A DNA stretch of 64,000 nt, taken from UBA4636 sp045534575 (lineage in GTDB: Bacteria; Bacillota; Clostridia; Christensenellales; Borkfalkiaceae). Positions within the stretch are counted from its first letter, which is position 1, and every line of letters begins with the position of its first letter. Of this stretch, positions 36,042 through 45,597 are shown in pieces. The notes below the pieces were generated by a model. It made no database searches and was not told the DNA's origin. It worked only from the letters and a program-made list of their open reading frames with translations. Location of the stretch: contig JAZSJZ010000001.1 of assembly GCA_045534575.1 (NCBI GenBank), positions 124,001 through 188,000 of the forward strand. Reading direction: 5' to 3'. The translations under genes and the position numbers were made by a program.

Positions 36042-36078
36042 TTTTTTACCTTTTGTTAAAATTACTTACTTAAATATT

Positions 36079-36106
36079 TTAACATATTTTGAAAAAAGTG
36101 TATAAT
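36079..36106 (+). promoter_or_regulatory. Promoter of the M20 peptidase
   Basis: TTAACA (36079-36084), 16 nt, TATAAT (36101-36106); ATG at 36141 with an AAAGGATG site. Confidence 0.75.
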
Positions 36107-36140
36107 ATATTTATCAAATTTTTTAAAGGATGCAAAAAAT

Positions 36141-37394
36141 ATGTTGCTTGAAAGCCTTTTAGCCGACCTTTTTCCTCTACTTAAAATACCGAGCGTAAAA
36201 CAAGCGCCAAAAGACGGCGCACCTTTTGGCGAACCTATCAAAGACGCTTTAACCTACGTTTTAAGTCTTGCTAAAAGTAAAGGTTTTGAAACTTATAATT
36301 ATCAAAACTATATCGGCGAAGTTGTGTTCGGCAAGGGCGAGCCTTTCGCCGTTTTATGTCACCTAGACGTTGTGCCCGCTGGCAGTTTGGCTTTGTGGAA
36401 AACCCCGCCTTTCGAGCCAACGATTATTGACGATAAACTTTTCTGCCGTGGCGTTTTAGACGATAAATCTTCGGCTATAAGCGTGTTAACGGCACTTTCT
36501 ATGCTAAAAGAAGAAGGCTTAAAGCCAAAAAGAGAGATTCGCTTAATCTTAGGTTGCGACGAAGAAAGTGGCTGGGCGTGCGTCGAGCATTATAAAACAA
36601 TTAAAGAGTTGCCAAGCGAAGGTTTTTCGCCCGACGCTGATTTTCCTGTGGTTTACGCTGAGAAAGGCATTTTGCATATTAAATATTCAGTTAAAAAACT
36701 AAAGCCTTTCAAAATTTGGGGCGGAGTGAAAGCCAACGTGGTTTGCGATAGGGCAGAAGTTGAGGCTTTAGGGAACTTTGACCTTGAAAAATATAAACTA
36801 AAGAGAGAAAACGAAAAAATCGTGTCTTTTGGCGTATCGGCTCACGGCTCAACGCCCGAAAAAGGCGTGAACGCGCTAGATAAACTTTTTTTATTCCTCG
36901 AAGATAACGGCTTTATTGAAAAAGGCGCGCACGATAATTTCTTTGTAAGTAGAAAAGGCGTTAAAACCATTTTCGACCAAACGGGCACTTTGACGTTTTC
37001 GCCAAACGTGGTAGAAGACGGAAAGGAAAGTTTTTCGGTAATCGTTGACGTTAGATACCCCGCAACCAAAGAAAAACAAGAGATTTTAACGAGCCTAGAA
37101 AAGATTGGTGCGTTTGAAATTTTATCTTTCCAAGCGCCACTATTTAACGATAAAAACGGCACGCTCGTAAAAAGCCTTTCGTCGGCTTTTGAAAAGGTAA
37201 CGGGAAAAACTTTAGAGCCAATCGCGATAGGCGGTGGAACTTACGCTAGAGCCTTAAAAAACGGCGTTGCGTTTGGCCCTGCCATGGGCGACGAGGGGAA
37301 CACCGTTCACCAAACAAACGAATTTTTAACGCTAACAACTCTTGAGCAAATGACGAAAATTTACTACGAAGCCTTAAAAACTCTTTGCTTTTAA
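36141..37394 (+). CDS. M20-family dipeptidase (PepV/Sapep-like)
   Basis: 417 aa. Metal-site motifs VLCHLDVVPAG, RGVLDDKSSAISV and LGCDEESGW; the lid domain lies at about 170-310 and IAIGGGTYARA near the C-terminus. Zinc-dependent dipeptidase, cytosolic, with no signal peptide. Monocistronic with its own terminator. Confidence 0.9.
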   Translation: MLLESLLADLFPLLKIPSVKQAPKDGAPFGEPIKDALTYVLSLAKSKGFETYNYQNYIGEVVFGKGEPFAVLCHLDVVPAGSLALWKTPPFEPTIIDDKLFCRGVLDDKSSAISVLTALSMLKEEGLKPKREIRLILGCDEESGWACVEHYKTIKELPSEGFSPDADFPVVYAEKGILHIKYSVKKLKPFKIWGGVKANVVCDRAEVEALGNFDLEKYKLKRENEKIVSFGVSAHGSTPEKGVNALDKLFLFLEDNGFIEKGAHDNFFVSRKGVKTIFDQTGTLTFSPNVVEDGKESFSVIVDVRYPATKEKQEILTSLEKIGAFEILSFQAPLFNDKNGTLVKSLSSAFEKVTGKTLEPIAIGGGTYARALKNGVAFGPAMGDEGNTVHQTNEFLTLTTLEQMTKIYYEALKTLCF

Positions 37395-37427
37395 CGCTTA
37401 CAAATAAAACAAAATTTATAACTAAAC

Positions 37428-37451
37428 GGGCTTTTAAAAAGCCCTTTTTTT
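37428..37451 (+). terminator. Terminator of the M20 peptidase
   Basis: GGGCTTTT/AAAAGCCC hairpin followed by TTTTTTT. Confidence 0.8.
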
Positions 37452-37595
37452 GTTGCAAAAATTTAATAAAGATTTGAAAACTGAAAAAATTTTTGTTCAA
37501 AAAATGGCAGTAAAAGAAACAAACGGGAAAAACGTGGTGTATAGTTAAATTAGCCGAAAAAACAAAACGGCAAAAAAAATTTGGAGGAAAATAAA

Positions 37596-40500
37596 ATGGG
37601 TGAAACAAATTTTGTAAACGTTTCAAGGAGCAATTTGACTAACAGACAAAAAAGAATTGAAATATCTTTTTTAAACACACCCGCTAGTGGTCAATCGCAA
37701 CCTTTAACGCTTACAATGAAACAAGTAAACAGAACAACGGGCGTTGAACAAACGCCTGAAAAAGTTAGAATTGATAATTCTACTTACGCAAAGCTTATGC
37801 TTAAACTACACGACGATCTTTTGCCAAAATATGCAAGAATTACGTCAGCAACGTTAGAGTTCGTATCAGACGACGCTACTTCGAGCCAGATAAAAGTAAA
37901 ACCTTTAATTTTGCAAGATGACGGAACTTTTGAATTAGGCAAAGAGATAGACGAAGTTGCAAGTTATTATGATGACGTTCTTTTAGATCAATTTTCATAT
38001 TTTAACGTAACGAAAACACTTAGCCAAAGCAATAATGGCGAGCATTATTTCGCTATTGGCAAAGATGACGAAATTACGGGCTATTTAGGCTTGCCTACGG
38101 CAAACAACAGCTTAAATTATTTAAGACCGAAACTAGTAATTGACTATCTTCCATACGACGAGTTTGGTAAAGATCGTTCAATAGTAAACGGCTCGATAGG
38201 CGCCTACGATACCTATTCGGTGGACTTGTTAAGCGGAAAATTAGAGGCAACTAAATTTTTAGCAAAGACGACGGGTGAAAAAATGCAAGCAAGCCTCGGC
38301 ATGACTTATATGCCAAACAATGCCGATTCAACAAAAATTAACGGCTATGAAACGGGCTTACCAAAGGGCTGGAAATTTAACGTTTTACAATATTTATTCC
38401 AAGACGGCGAAAACTATAAATATATTGACGCAAGCGGAAGAGAGCATATTTTTAAGCCGTGCTCAGTAAGCGGATTATATTACGACGTTTCTGGAACAGG
38501 GCTTGTTTTAAAGACGAATTCTGGTTTTGAAATTACTGACGAAAAGATTTTAAGAATGTTCTTCTCAAACAACAGACTATGTGAAATTAGAAAAAAGACG
38601 AAAAACTCGCCTGAAAAAACGGTAAGTCAAACGTTCTCATACGATAATAGCGGAAGACTTTCAAAAATTACCGACGGCAATTTAAAAGAAATGGTTATCA
38701 CGTATTTTGATAATGGCGAAGTTATGATAGCGGAAGATTATCAAAACATTACTTATATTAAGAAAAACGTAAACGGCTATCTTAGTGAAATTTTAACGCA
38801 AGAAGGAACGTGGAAATATTCAGTCGATAGCGAGGGGAAATTAAAGTCTGTAAAAAACGTCAACGGCGAAGCGGTTGTTTTTGAGTATGAAACTGACGGA
38901 AAAGTTAAAAACGTTCAAAAAACCTTTACTGATAAAAATTCAACAACCAGCGTTTTAGAAATTAAAGAATTTGTTTACGGCGCGTTAGAAACTGTTTTTA
39001 AAACAACAACTTACCCAAATTCGCATCCATACAGAAGAGGTGTTGCATATTCATACCTTTTCAATGAAGAGGGTAAAACCATTACAAATTATGAAATTAG
39101 CGTTGCAGACGAGACTTTGACGGGCACGGTTATTTTAAGAGAAAACGGCGACTTTGAAAAATTCCAAAGAAAGATAGATAAATCCCCAGTTGATACTTTT
39201 ACTTTTAGAGGTGGAAATTCTGCGATTATCAACGGTGATAATTACGAAAACGACGATTATTTAACCGAAGTTTATAGCGACGTTTTATACGATGCGTGCC
39301 TCACTGAAGGACAAGACTATGTTTTCTATTGCGAAGCGCAAATGCTAAAAGGCGCACATACGAGGAATACTTCAATTTACGGCGTAGAATTACTAACGCG
39401 AAGTGGTAGAAGGTTGTGCCAAGTTGAAGTCAACCCAACGATTCAGCAAAAGCAATATTTAAGCGTTAGATTTACCGCAACTAGCGACGTTGACGTTAAA
39501 GTTAGAGCATATACTAGGGATAAAGCCGTAAAAATGGAAGTTTCGAACGCAAAAATTTTGGACGTTGAAAAAGCCCATTCTTATTCTTGCATAAAACTCT
39601 CAACGGGTGAGGAAAACTTACTTTTAACCGACGGAACTCAAAAGTGGTATAAACTAACGCCACTTAGAATAAAATATACGTTAAACGATAATGAAAGTGA
39701 AGCAACAGTTACGCTTACGGAAAATGACCTAAGAAAAAACGTAGAGCTTTCGCTCTCTAACTCAACGCACAATTTTTGGTATAATAACTTAACTTCGTTT
39801 ATTCCAAATGTTACGAACGTTAAGCTCGTTGGCAACGGCACAGAAATAAGCTTATCGAATTGTTGGGTGGGTAACTTCGTTCAACGAGAAACTGATAAAG
39901 TTTTAAACTACGTAGTTTTTGACGATGAGGAATATGAAAATAACGTAAGCATAAGATTTAAAGAGGGGGAAAGATTTGCACACGTTTCTTTCAAAGACGA
40001 GGTTGGAAACTTCCTTGGAACAAGTGCAAAAAACGTTTACCATAGATTCACTTATAACGACTACGGAAAAGCCATAACCGAAAAATATTACGACGACGGA
40101 GGCGACTATTTTACCGATAAAATCGAAACCAATACGGAATATTCAACCGACAAAACGCAAGTTCAAAAAATTAAAGAATATTTAGACACTTTCGTTCTTG
40201 AAACAAGTTATGAATATAATACCGACGGCACTCTTTCTAAAACCACTTACCCTAACGGTAGGCAAGAAACTTATTCTTACGATAAAAAGAAAATGGTTGA
40301 AATTTCAAGCGCAGGCGCTTCGAACGAACTGACTTATGACAAAGAAAATTTAACGAGCGTTTCTTCAAACGGCGCAACCTATTCTTATGAATATGATAGT
40401 TTAAATCGAATTTCTGCAATTAAACTTGGAACGGCAACTTTAATTTCGTTCGAATATTCTTACGGAAATATTTATGACGAAATTATCGCAACGTATGCTA

Positions 40501-42683
40501 ACGGTAACAAGAAAAAAGTAATAATCGACTTCTACGGAAGAGTTTTACAAGTGGAAACTTGCGCTAGTGGCGAAGAGTTTGAAATTATTAAACAGTTTTT
40601 CTATTGCGAAGAAAAAGCCGAAGTTCTTTATTCGTATTTAAACGTTGTTGATCACGACCTAAAAGTATTTAGCGACAGCAAATTAAAAAAATCTGTTGAC
40701 AAAGGTGTTGTTAGCCTTTATACTTATAGTGATGATGACTTAATTTCAACTGAAACAAGGGGTAATCAAAGTTACACGAGTTCGTTAAATAGCGTTGGTG
40801 AACTTATTAGGGAAGAAATTAATTTTGACACTTCAACAACGACTCAAAAAATGGTGCATACCATAGAGTATGAACTAAACAACGCAGTTGACGGTGACTA
40901 TTATTCAAAAGATGAAGTTACGCACCTAAATTCAACGTTCACTGAGTCACACGCAAGAGACGGGCTTGATAGAAAAAAACAAGTTATTCGAGAGTTAGAT
41001 AGAATTGCCCTAAAAGATGAAATTACTTATAATGGCGTTTACAATAGCGACGATGAGGCTTGCGGAACAACGGTTTTCCCTTCAAACCACAAATATTCTA
41101 TTCACACGGCAAACGGTTCGGCATATCAAAGAATTTTAACTGAATCTTTTCATTACAACGCTAACGGAGATATTTCAACTATAGTTAAGAATTTTGCTAA
41201 TTATAATTCTACGGGTTCAAGCGCATATAAAGCAGAAAGGTATTTTTACGATAGCCTTTCAAGGCTTATTAGAGAAGATAACCAAGAACTTGGCTTTACT
41301 AAAACTTTTTCTTACGACTCAAACGGCAATTTAACAACCAAAAAGGTTTATGCTTACGTTCCCGACGATGATTCTTTGCCAAGCGTTTTGCAACAAACTT
41401 TTAACTATTCTTACGACTTGTCAACAGATAGGCTTTTAAGTTATAACGGAAAAACTTGTTCTTATGACTTAAACGGCAACCCTACTAATTATCTTGGAAA
41501 TACTACCACTTTCAACAAAGAGAACAAGCTTGCAAGCTTTAAAAAGCAAGGCGAGGCTAACGCCACAACTTTCACTTACGATGCAGAGGGCTTAAGAAAA
41601 ACCAAAACAACGGCAAGCGGTGTTACCAAGCAATATACTTACTTTAACGGAACACTCTATCGTGAGCAATTCTCTCAAAGTGGAAGTTCTTATGATTTAA
41701 GGTTTATCTATACCGCAAGTGGAATAACGGGCGTGATTATTAACGGCGCAAAGTATCTTTACTTAAAGAATAGCTTTGGCGACGTTACTGGAATTTACGA
41801 TGCAAACGGAAACCTTATCTGCCGTTACGTTTACGACGCTTGGGGTAATCACAAAGTGCTAAATGCAAACGGCGTTGAAGAAGATTTAGAAGATTTTGTT
41901 GGCAATCTCAACCCTATTCGTTACCGCGGTTATTATTACGATGCTGACTTAGGTCTTTACTACTTAAAATCACGTTATTACGATAGCGAAGTTGGTAGAT
42001 TTATTAGCCCAGACGATGTATCAAGTGTAGATCCATTTAGAATAAATGGGCTTAATTTATATTGCTATGTGAATAACAGTCCGATTGGAAGTGTTTATGG
42101 TAGTTCTAGTACTAGTGGTACAATGGTAAGTTCTATTGCTGTTAGTCCTAGTGTTAGAACAGCAAACGCTGTTTCAACATCTAAAGTTAGATTAAATTTA
42201 GGATGGTTTGCTAATGGACTTGATATAGGCTCAACAATCCAGGGTTTATATACATCAATATCAGCATTAGTTAATCATACGGCTTATTTTGCTAAAAATT
42301 TAATGCCTTTTTCTGATGATATGACTATGATTGGGGCTTCAATCAAAGATGGGGTTCTAGCATTTAACCAGTTTTCTTGGGATTTTGGTAAAATTGATGC
42401 TCTAGGTGTTATCTTAGGCGTAGGGCTAGATGTTTACGATAGTGTTCAAAGAGGAGTGAGCCCTGGTGGTGTTATATTAGGAGCAACATTAACTGCGGCT
42501 AAAGGAGTCGGTTTAACCTATTTGAATAAGGGAATTATGTATGCAGGAACTGCAATTGGTTCAGCGATTTGTCCTGGTGTAGGAACAGTCGTAGGATTTG
42601 TTGTTGGTGGCGTCGTTTGTATTATTGTCGATATATTTGCAAGTAACTGGTTAGATGACTTAATTGATAAAATCGCAAAATAG
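37596..42683 (+). CDS. RHS-repeat protein with toxin-like C-terminal tip
   Basis: 1,695 aa from the ATG with GGAGG 8 nt upstream (an in-frame TTG lies 15 nt earlier). Residues about 30-190 resemble a DNRLRE-type domain; many YD/RHS repeats follow (TFSYDNSGRLSKITDG; SYEYDSLNRISAI; FTYDAEGLRKTK), ending at the RHS core box RYRGYYYDADLGLYYLKSRYYDSEVGRFISPDD near residue 1470-1500. The last about 205 residues are a separate tip with glycine-zipper helices (GIMYAGTAIGSAICPGVGTVVG), suggesting a membrane-acting toxin. No signal peptide, so the export route is unknown. Base use also changes at the tip. Confidence 0.88.
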   Translation: MGETNFVNVSRSNLTNRQKRIEISFLNTPASGQSQPLTLTMKQVNRTTGVEQTPEKVRIDNSTYAKLMLKLHDDLLPKYARITSATLEFVSDDATSSQIKVKPLILQDDGTFELGKEIDEVASYYDDVLLDQFSYFNVTKTLSQSNNGEHYFAIGKDDEITGYLGLPTANNSLNYLRPKLVIDYLPYDEFGKDRSIVNGSIGAYDTYSVDLLSGKLEATKFLAKTTGEKMQASLGMTYMPNNADSTKINGYETGLPKGWKFNVLQYLFQDGENYKYIDASGREHIFKPCSVSGLYYDVSGTGLVLKTNSGFEITDEKILRMFFSNNRLCEIRKKTKNSPEKTVSQTFSYDNSGRLSKITDGNLKEMVITYFDNGEVMIAEDYQNITYIKKNVNGYLSEILTQEGTWKYSVDSEGKLKSVKNVNGEAVVFEYETDGKVKNVQKTFTDKNSTTSVLEIKEFVYGALETVFKTTTYPNSHPYRRGVAYSYLFNEEGKTITNYEISVADETLTGTVILRENGDFEKFQRKIDKSPVDTFTFRGGNSAIINGDNYENDDYLTEVYSDVLYDACLTEGQDYVFYCEAQMLKGAHTRNTSIYGVELLTRSGRRLCQVEVNPTIQQKQYLSVRFTATSDVDVKVRAYTRDKAVKMEVSNAKILDVEKAHSYSCIKLSTGEENLLLTDGTQKWYKLTPLRIKYTLNDNESEATVTLTENDLRKNVELSLSNSTHNFWYNNLTSFIPNVTNVKLVGNGTEISLSNCWVGNFVQRETDKVLNYVVFDDEEYENNVSIRFKEGERFAHVSFKDEVGNFLGTSAKNVYHRFTYNDYGKAITEKYYDDGGDYFTDKIETNTEYSTDKTQVQKIKEYLDTFVLETSYEYNTDGTLSKTTYPNGRQETYSYDKKKMVEISSAGASNELTYDKENLTSVSSNGATYSYEYDSLNRISAIKLGTATLISFEYSYGNIYDEIIATYANGNKKKVIIDFYGRVLQVETCASGEEFEIIKQFFYCEEKAEVLYSYLNVVDHDLKVFSDSKLKKSVDKGVVSLYTYSDDDLISTETRGNQSYTSSLNSVGELIREEINFDTSTTTQKMVHTIEYELNNAVDGDYYSKDEVTHLNSTFTESHARDGLDRKKQVIRELDRIALKDEITYNGVYNSDDEACGTTVFPSNHKYSIHTANGSAYQRILTESFHYNANGDISTIVKNFANYNSTGSSAYKAERYFYDSLSRLIREDNQELGFTKTFSYDSNGNLTTKKVYAYVPDDDSLPSVLQQTFNYSYDLSTDRLLSYNGKTCSYDLNGNPTNYLGNTTTFNKENKLASFKKQGEANATTFTYDAEGLRKTKTTASGVTKQYTYFNGTLYREQFSQSGSSYDLRFIYTASGITGVIINGAKYLYLKNSFGDVTGIYDANGNLICRYVYDAWGNHKVLNANGVEEDLEDFVGNLNPIRYRGYYYDADLGLYYLKSRYYDSEVGRFISPDDVSSVDPFRINGLNLYCYVNNSPIGSVYGSSSTSGTMVSSIAVSPSVRTANAVSTSKVRLNLGWFANGLDIGSTIQGLYTSISALVNHTAYFAKNLMPFSDDMTMIGASIKDGVLAFNQFSWDFGKIDALGVILGVGLDVYDSVQRGVSPGGVILGATLTAAKGVGLTYLNKGIMYAGTAIGSAICPGVGTVVGFVVGGVVCIIVDIFASNWLDDLIDKIAK

Positions 42684-42693
42684 GAGTGTAAAA

Positions 42694-43191
42694 ATGAGAA
42701 GGAGAATAATAGCATTTTATGATGTATTATTATATGGGATTATATGTAGCCCATTGATAGTCACAACCGTTAAATTGCTGTTTTTATTAATAACCAAAGG
42801 AACTAGTGAATGGATATACGAAAATTGGCATTTAGTGATTCTTTTTGCTATCACATTTATGATACCAATTGGTGGAATGATGTTGATTAGATATTGCATA
42901 ATAAACAATAATTCTGTTCGATTCCATTATTTTCCATTCACAAAAAGCCGGGAAAAAGCATTCAATAATATAGACTTCAAATGGAATCAAAATGTATTTA
43001 TTTCTGAAATAAAAGATATTGAAGTCGTTAAACTTACAGAAGAAGAACAACAAACTAAAGTTTATTATAAACACTGGTTTAATAAATATCTAAAAATTAA
43101 TTTAAATAATGGAAATTATAAATATGTTTATGTTGGGAATTATTCTCACAAACAAACTACAAAGATAATAAAAACTTTAACGAAAGGCTAA
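42694..43191 (+). CDS. Two-helix membrane protein, candidate immunity to the RHS tip
   Basis: 165 aa from the ATG with GGAGTG upstream; the reading frame begins earlier but without a ribosome site. Two transmembrane helices (ICSPLIVTTVKLLFLLI; LVILFAITFMIPIGGMMLI), then a soluble domain. It lies 10 nt after the RHS stop on the same strand, and its AT-rich base use matches the tip. A membrane immunity partner for a pore-type tip is a fitting but unproven reading. Confidence 0.7.
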   Translation: MRRRIIAFYDVLLYGIICSPLIVTTVKLLFLLITKGTSEWIYENWHLVILFAITFMIPIGGMMLIRYCIINNNSVRFHYFPFTKSREKAFNNIDFKWNQNVFISEIKDIEVVKLTEEEQQTKVYYKHWFNKYLKINLNNGNYKYVYVGNYSHKQTTKIIKTLTKG

Positions 43192-43239
43192 GAATTAAGG
43201 ATCTCTTTGTGGATAGTCTAAAACAATCGTAACAAATAA

Positions 43240-43279
43240 AAAAAGAGTATGTCTATCGTAAGGTAGGCACACTCTTTTT
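43240..43279 (+). terminator. Terminator after the RHS/immunity pair
   Basis: AAAAAGAGT and ACTCTTTTT arms with TGTCTA/TAGGCA pairing inside. Confidence 0.8.
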
Positions 43280-43287
43280 GCGTTAAA

Positions 43288-43386
43288 CGACCTATTGGCG
43301 AACTTTTAGTTCGCTATTCTTATGACGAACTTAACCGCCTTGTTCGTGAAGATAACAAAGAACTTCAGCGAATAATTGAATTTTAA
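43288..43386 (+). pseudogene. Orphan RHS-repeat fragment
   Basis: An open frame with no start reads ...GELLVRYSYDELNRLVRED then NKELQRIIEF and a stop. The segment is an RHS repeat, close to YFYDSLSRLIREDNQEL of the full RHS protein. It lies just past the toxin/immunity terminator: a remnant of an earlier or swapped RHS end. Confidence 0.75.
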
Positions 43387-43398
43387 CCAACAAAAAAG

Positions 43399-43416
43399 GG
43401 GCAACTTCGGTTGCCC
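43399..43416. terminator. Bidirectional terminator with UUCG loop
   Basis: GGGCAAC TTCG GTTGCCC with A run before and T run after; convergent to the WYL regulator gene. Confidence 0.85.
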
Positions 43417-43461
43417 TTTTAAATTGTCTGTTTTTTCTTTATTATATAATATGAAACTAAT

Positions 43462-44391
43462 TTATACGTTATTGGAATAGAGTTTAGCAAGATTTGTTGC
43501 TTGTTCGAAAATTTCATTTTTGAGTTTTTCGGGCTTAATAACTTTTAGCCCCGAGCCAAATTTCATAATTTCAAAAACTAAAGTTTTGTCGTAAGGGAAA
43601 AAGCCTTGCGCGTAGGTTTTGCCGTTCTTTTCAAAAATGCTTTCAACGCCGAGCCAGTCAATAATATCGCTCACGATAGATTTATCAACTTCGAGCAAAA
43701 ATTCTTCCTTTTCAACTTGAGAATACCAATCGTTAAAATTGATTGCGCTTTCAGTAATTTCACGTTTTTCAAAATTTCCAACCACAACAGCGTTTTCAAT
43801 TCTGCCAAGCCTAAAAAGCCTAAACTCTTGTCTTAAGTGGCAGTATGCGTAAACGTACCAAATTCCTTGCTTTAAAACGAGCGTGTAAGGCTCGATTTTG
43901 CGCTCAGATTTTTCACCTGACCTATTGTGATAAGCAATTTTTAAAAGTTCCTTTTCTTTAATGGCTTTAACAATAACTGCGATTTTTTCCTTTTGTGGCG
44001 CAGAATTTCCCCAACTTCCGCCGTCAATAACAAGGCTATCGCTAGAAAGTTGAGGGAAGTAATTGTTGTGCTTGGTCGCGGTGAGTTTATTAATTATGCT
44101 CTCAAGTTCGCTATCTTGCCCAAGTTCTTTGCTAACGGCTTTTAGCGTGGAAATTAGTCGAACGTGTTCTTCGCTTGTAAAAAACGTGCTTGATAGTTTA
44201 AACGTATCGGCAATGTAATAACCGCCGTTTGCGCCACGGTCAATAGTGATAGGCACAACGAAAGATAATTCGTCAATGTATCTATATACCGTGCGTAGCG
44301 AAATTTCAAAGCGCTCGGCAAGCTGGCGCGCCGTAACTTTTTTTCGCGCTAAAATGTAAAACATAATTTCTAACATAATTTGGTATTTCAT
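43462..44391 (-). CDS. YafY-type WYL-domain transcription regulator
   Basis: 309 aa from the ATG at 44391 (GGAGG 8 nt upstream). The N-terminal winged HTH (VTARQLAERFEISLRTVYRYIDEL) is followed by a WYL domain (WYVYAYCHLRQEFRLFRLGRI). Such proteins respond to a ligand, often nucleic acid or nucleotide-like; ligand unknown. It lies alone and is followed downstream by a terminator; no target operator is visible. Confidence 0.88.
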   Translation of the reverse strand: MKYQIMLEIMFYILARKKVTARQLAERFEISLRTVYRYIDELSFVVPITIDRGANGGYYIADTFKLSSTFFTSEEHVRLISTLKAVSKELGQDSELESIINKLTATKHNNYFPQLSSDSLVIDGGSWGNSAPQKEKIAVIVKAIKEKELLKIAYHNRSGEKSERKIEPYTLVLKQGIWYVYAYCHLRQEFRLFRLGRIENAVVVGNFEKREITESAINFNDWYSQVEKEEFLLEVDKSIVSDIIDWLGVESIFEKNGKTYAQGFFPYDKTLVFEIMKFGSGLKVIKPEKLKNEIFEQATNLAKLYSNNV

Positions 44392-44479
44392 AATTTTTAC
44401 CTCCAACAATCGTTCTTTATTTGTTGAGATAAAATTATCATACCATACCTGACAATATCTGTCAACATTAAAAAAATTT

Positions 44480-45520
44480 TTAAAACTTTTTCAAAATTTT
44501 AGCAATCTCTTCCGCTCCACCTAAAAGTTTTAAACTTTCAATATTTTTTTGATAAGTTTTTCTATTTTTAAACGTCTTATCAAGAGCTGATATGAGCATA
44601 TTTGAATTTAAGTTTTGCTCTTGTAAAACGTTGCAAACGCCGTTTTTTAAAAAATAATTAGCGTTTTCAATTTGGTCGCCACGGCTTGCGCTGTTAGCAA
44701 GCGGAATAAAAAGGGTTGGAATTTTTAAGGCTAAAAGTTCAAACGCAGTGTTTGCTCCACAGCGAGAAAGGCAAAGGTCGCAAACGGAATAAGCCTCGCT
44801 AATATCATCTAAAAAACCTATCTGCTTATAGCCTTGTTTTTTAATATTGTTCGTGTGAGCATCTCCACATATATGCAACACTTCATATTTCTCTAAAAGT
44901 CTATTAAGTGAGGCTATAACTTCGTTATTTAGCGTTTTGCTACCTTTTGAACCACCTAAAACAAGTAAGATAGGCTTATTGTTTTTAAGCCCTAATTTTT
45001 CTAAAGCCTTATCTTTATTGAGTTTGAAAACGCTTTCTCTAATAGGTGGGGCAACGCACTTTCCGTTCGAAAGGCTTTTTGCAGTATCTTCAAAACTTGT
45101 TAAAACTAAGCGGGCTTTCCGTTTTGAAAGTTTGTTCGCAAGCCCCAAAGAATAATCGCACTCGTGAACGATAACGGGAATTTTTAAACTAAACGCAGCA
45201 AAAACGGTGGGGAGGGCAACATAACCGCCTTTTGAAAACACAACGCTTGGCTTAATATCTTTTAAAAACTTTTTGGCTTCATAATAACCTTTTGTAAAGT
45301 TATAGGGAAGAAACGTGTTTTTGAAAATACTCGACCTTTCAAGTTTGGCTGTCGTTATGCTCATATATTCAACTGACGAAGGGCACATACGTTTTTCTAT
45401 GCCGTTTTTTGAGCCGAAAAAGTAAAATTTATCAAAATGGTTGATTAAATGCGGGTAAACTGCGAGAATTGGCGTAACGTGCCCAGCCGTTCCACCGCCC
45501 GTGAAAACTATTGATTTCAT
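44480..45520 (-). CDS. murG: UDP-GlcNAc:lipid I N-acetylglucosaminyltransferase
   Basis: 346 aa, GT28. The N-terminal glycine-rich loop TGGGTAGHVTPILAVYPHL and VVFSKGGYVALP, with C-terminal ILLVLGGSKGS and IPLANSASRGDQIENA, are typical. It makes lipid II for peptidoglycan at the inner face of the membrane. No ribosome site precedes the ATG; a -10-like CATACT ends 7 nt before it, so the mRNA may be leaderless. Not in a dcw cluster here; divergent from glpK. Confidence 0.95.
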   Translation of the reverse strand: MKSIVFTGGGTAGHVTPILAVYPHLINHFDKFYFFGSKNGIEKRMCPSSVEYMSITTAKLERSSIFKNTFLPYNFTKGYYEAKKFLKDIKPSVVFSKGGYVALPTVFAAFSLKIPVIVHECDYSLGLANKLSKRKARLVLTSFEDTAKSLSNGKCVAPPIRESVFKLNKDKALEKLGLKNNKPILLVLGGSKGSKTLNNEVIASLNRLLEKYEVLHICGDAHTNNIKKQGYKQIGFLDDISEAYSVCDLCLSRCGANTAFELLALKIPTLFIPLANSASRGDQIENANYFLKNGVCNVLQEQNLNSNMLISALDKTFKNRKTYQKNIESLKLLGGAEEIAKILKKF

Positions 45521-45527
45521 ATTACAT

Positions 45528-45557
45528 AGTATGAATAATTTATATAATAAATTTCAA
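45528..45557 (-). promoter_or_regulatory. Putative murG promoter
   Basis: Minus strand: TTGAAA (45552-45557), 18 nt, CATACT (45528-45533); ATG follows after 7 nt. Weaker than the others. Confidence 0.5.
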
Positions 45558-45562
45558 ACCCA

Positions 45563-45591
45563 TTGAAAATTAAAAATTTTTATGTTAAAAT
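45563..45591 (+). promoter_or_regulatory. Promoter of glpK, probably leaderless
   Basis: TTGAAA (45563-45568), 17 nt, TAAAAT (45586-45591); only AGGTTT lies between the -10 and the ATG. Confidence 0.7.
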
Positions 45592-45597
45592 AGGTTT

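Noticed and set aside
43199..43290. Extension of the RHS fragment upstream through the terminator
   Set aside because: The frame upstream of 43288 passes through the hairpin and loses RHS character; only the last about 33 codons are recognisable.
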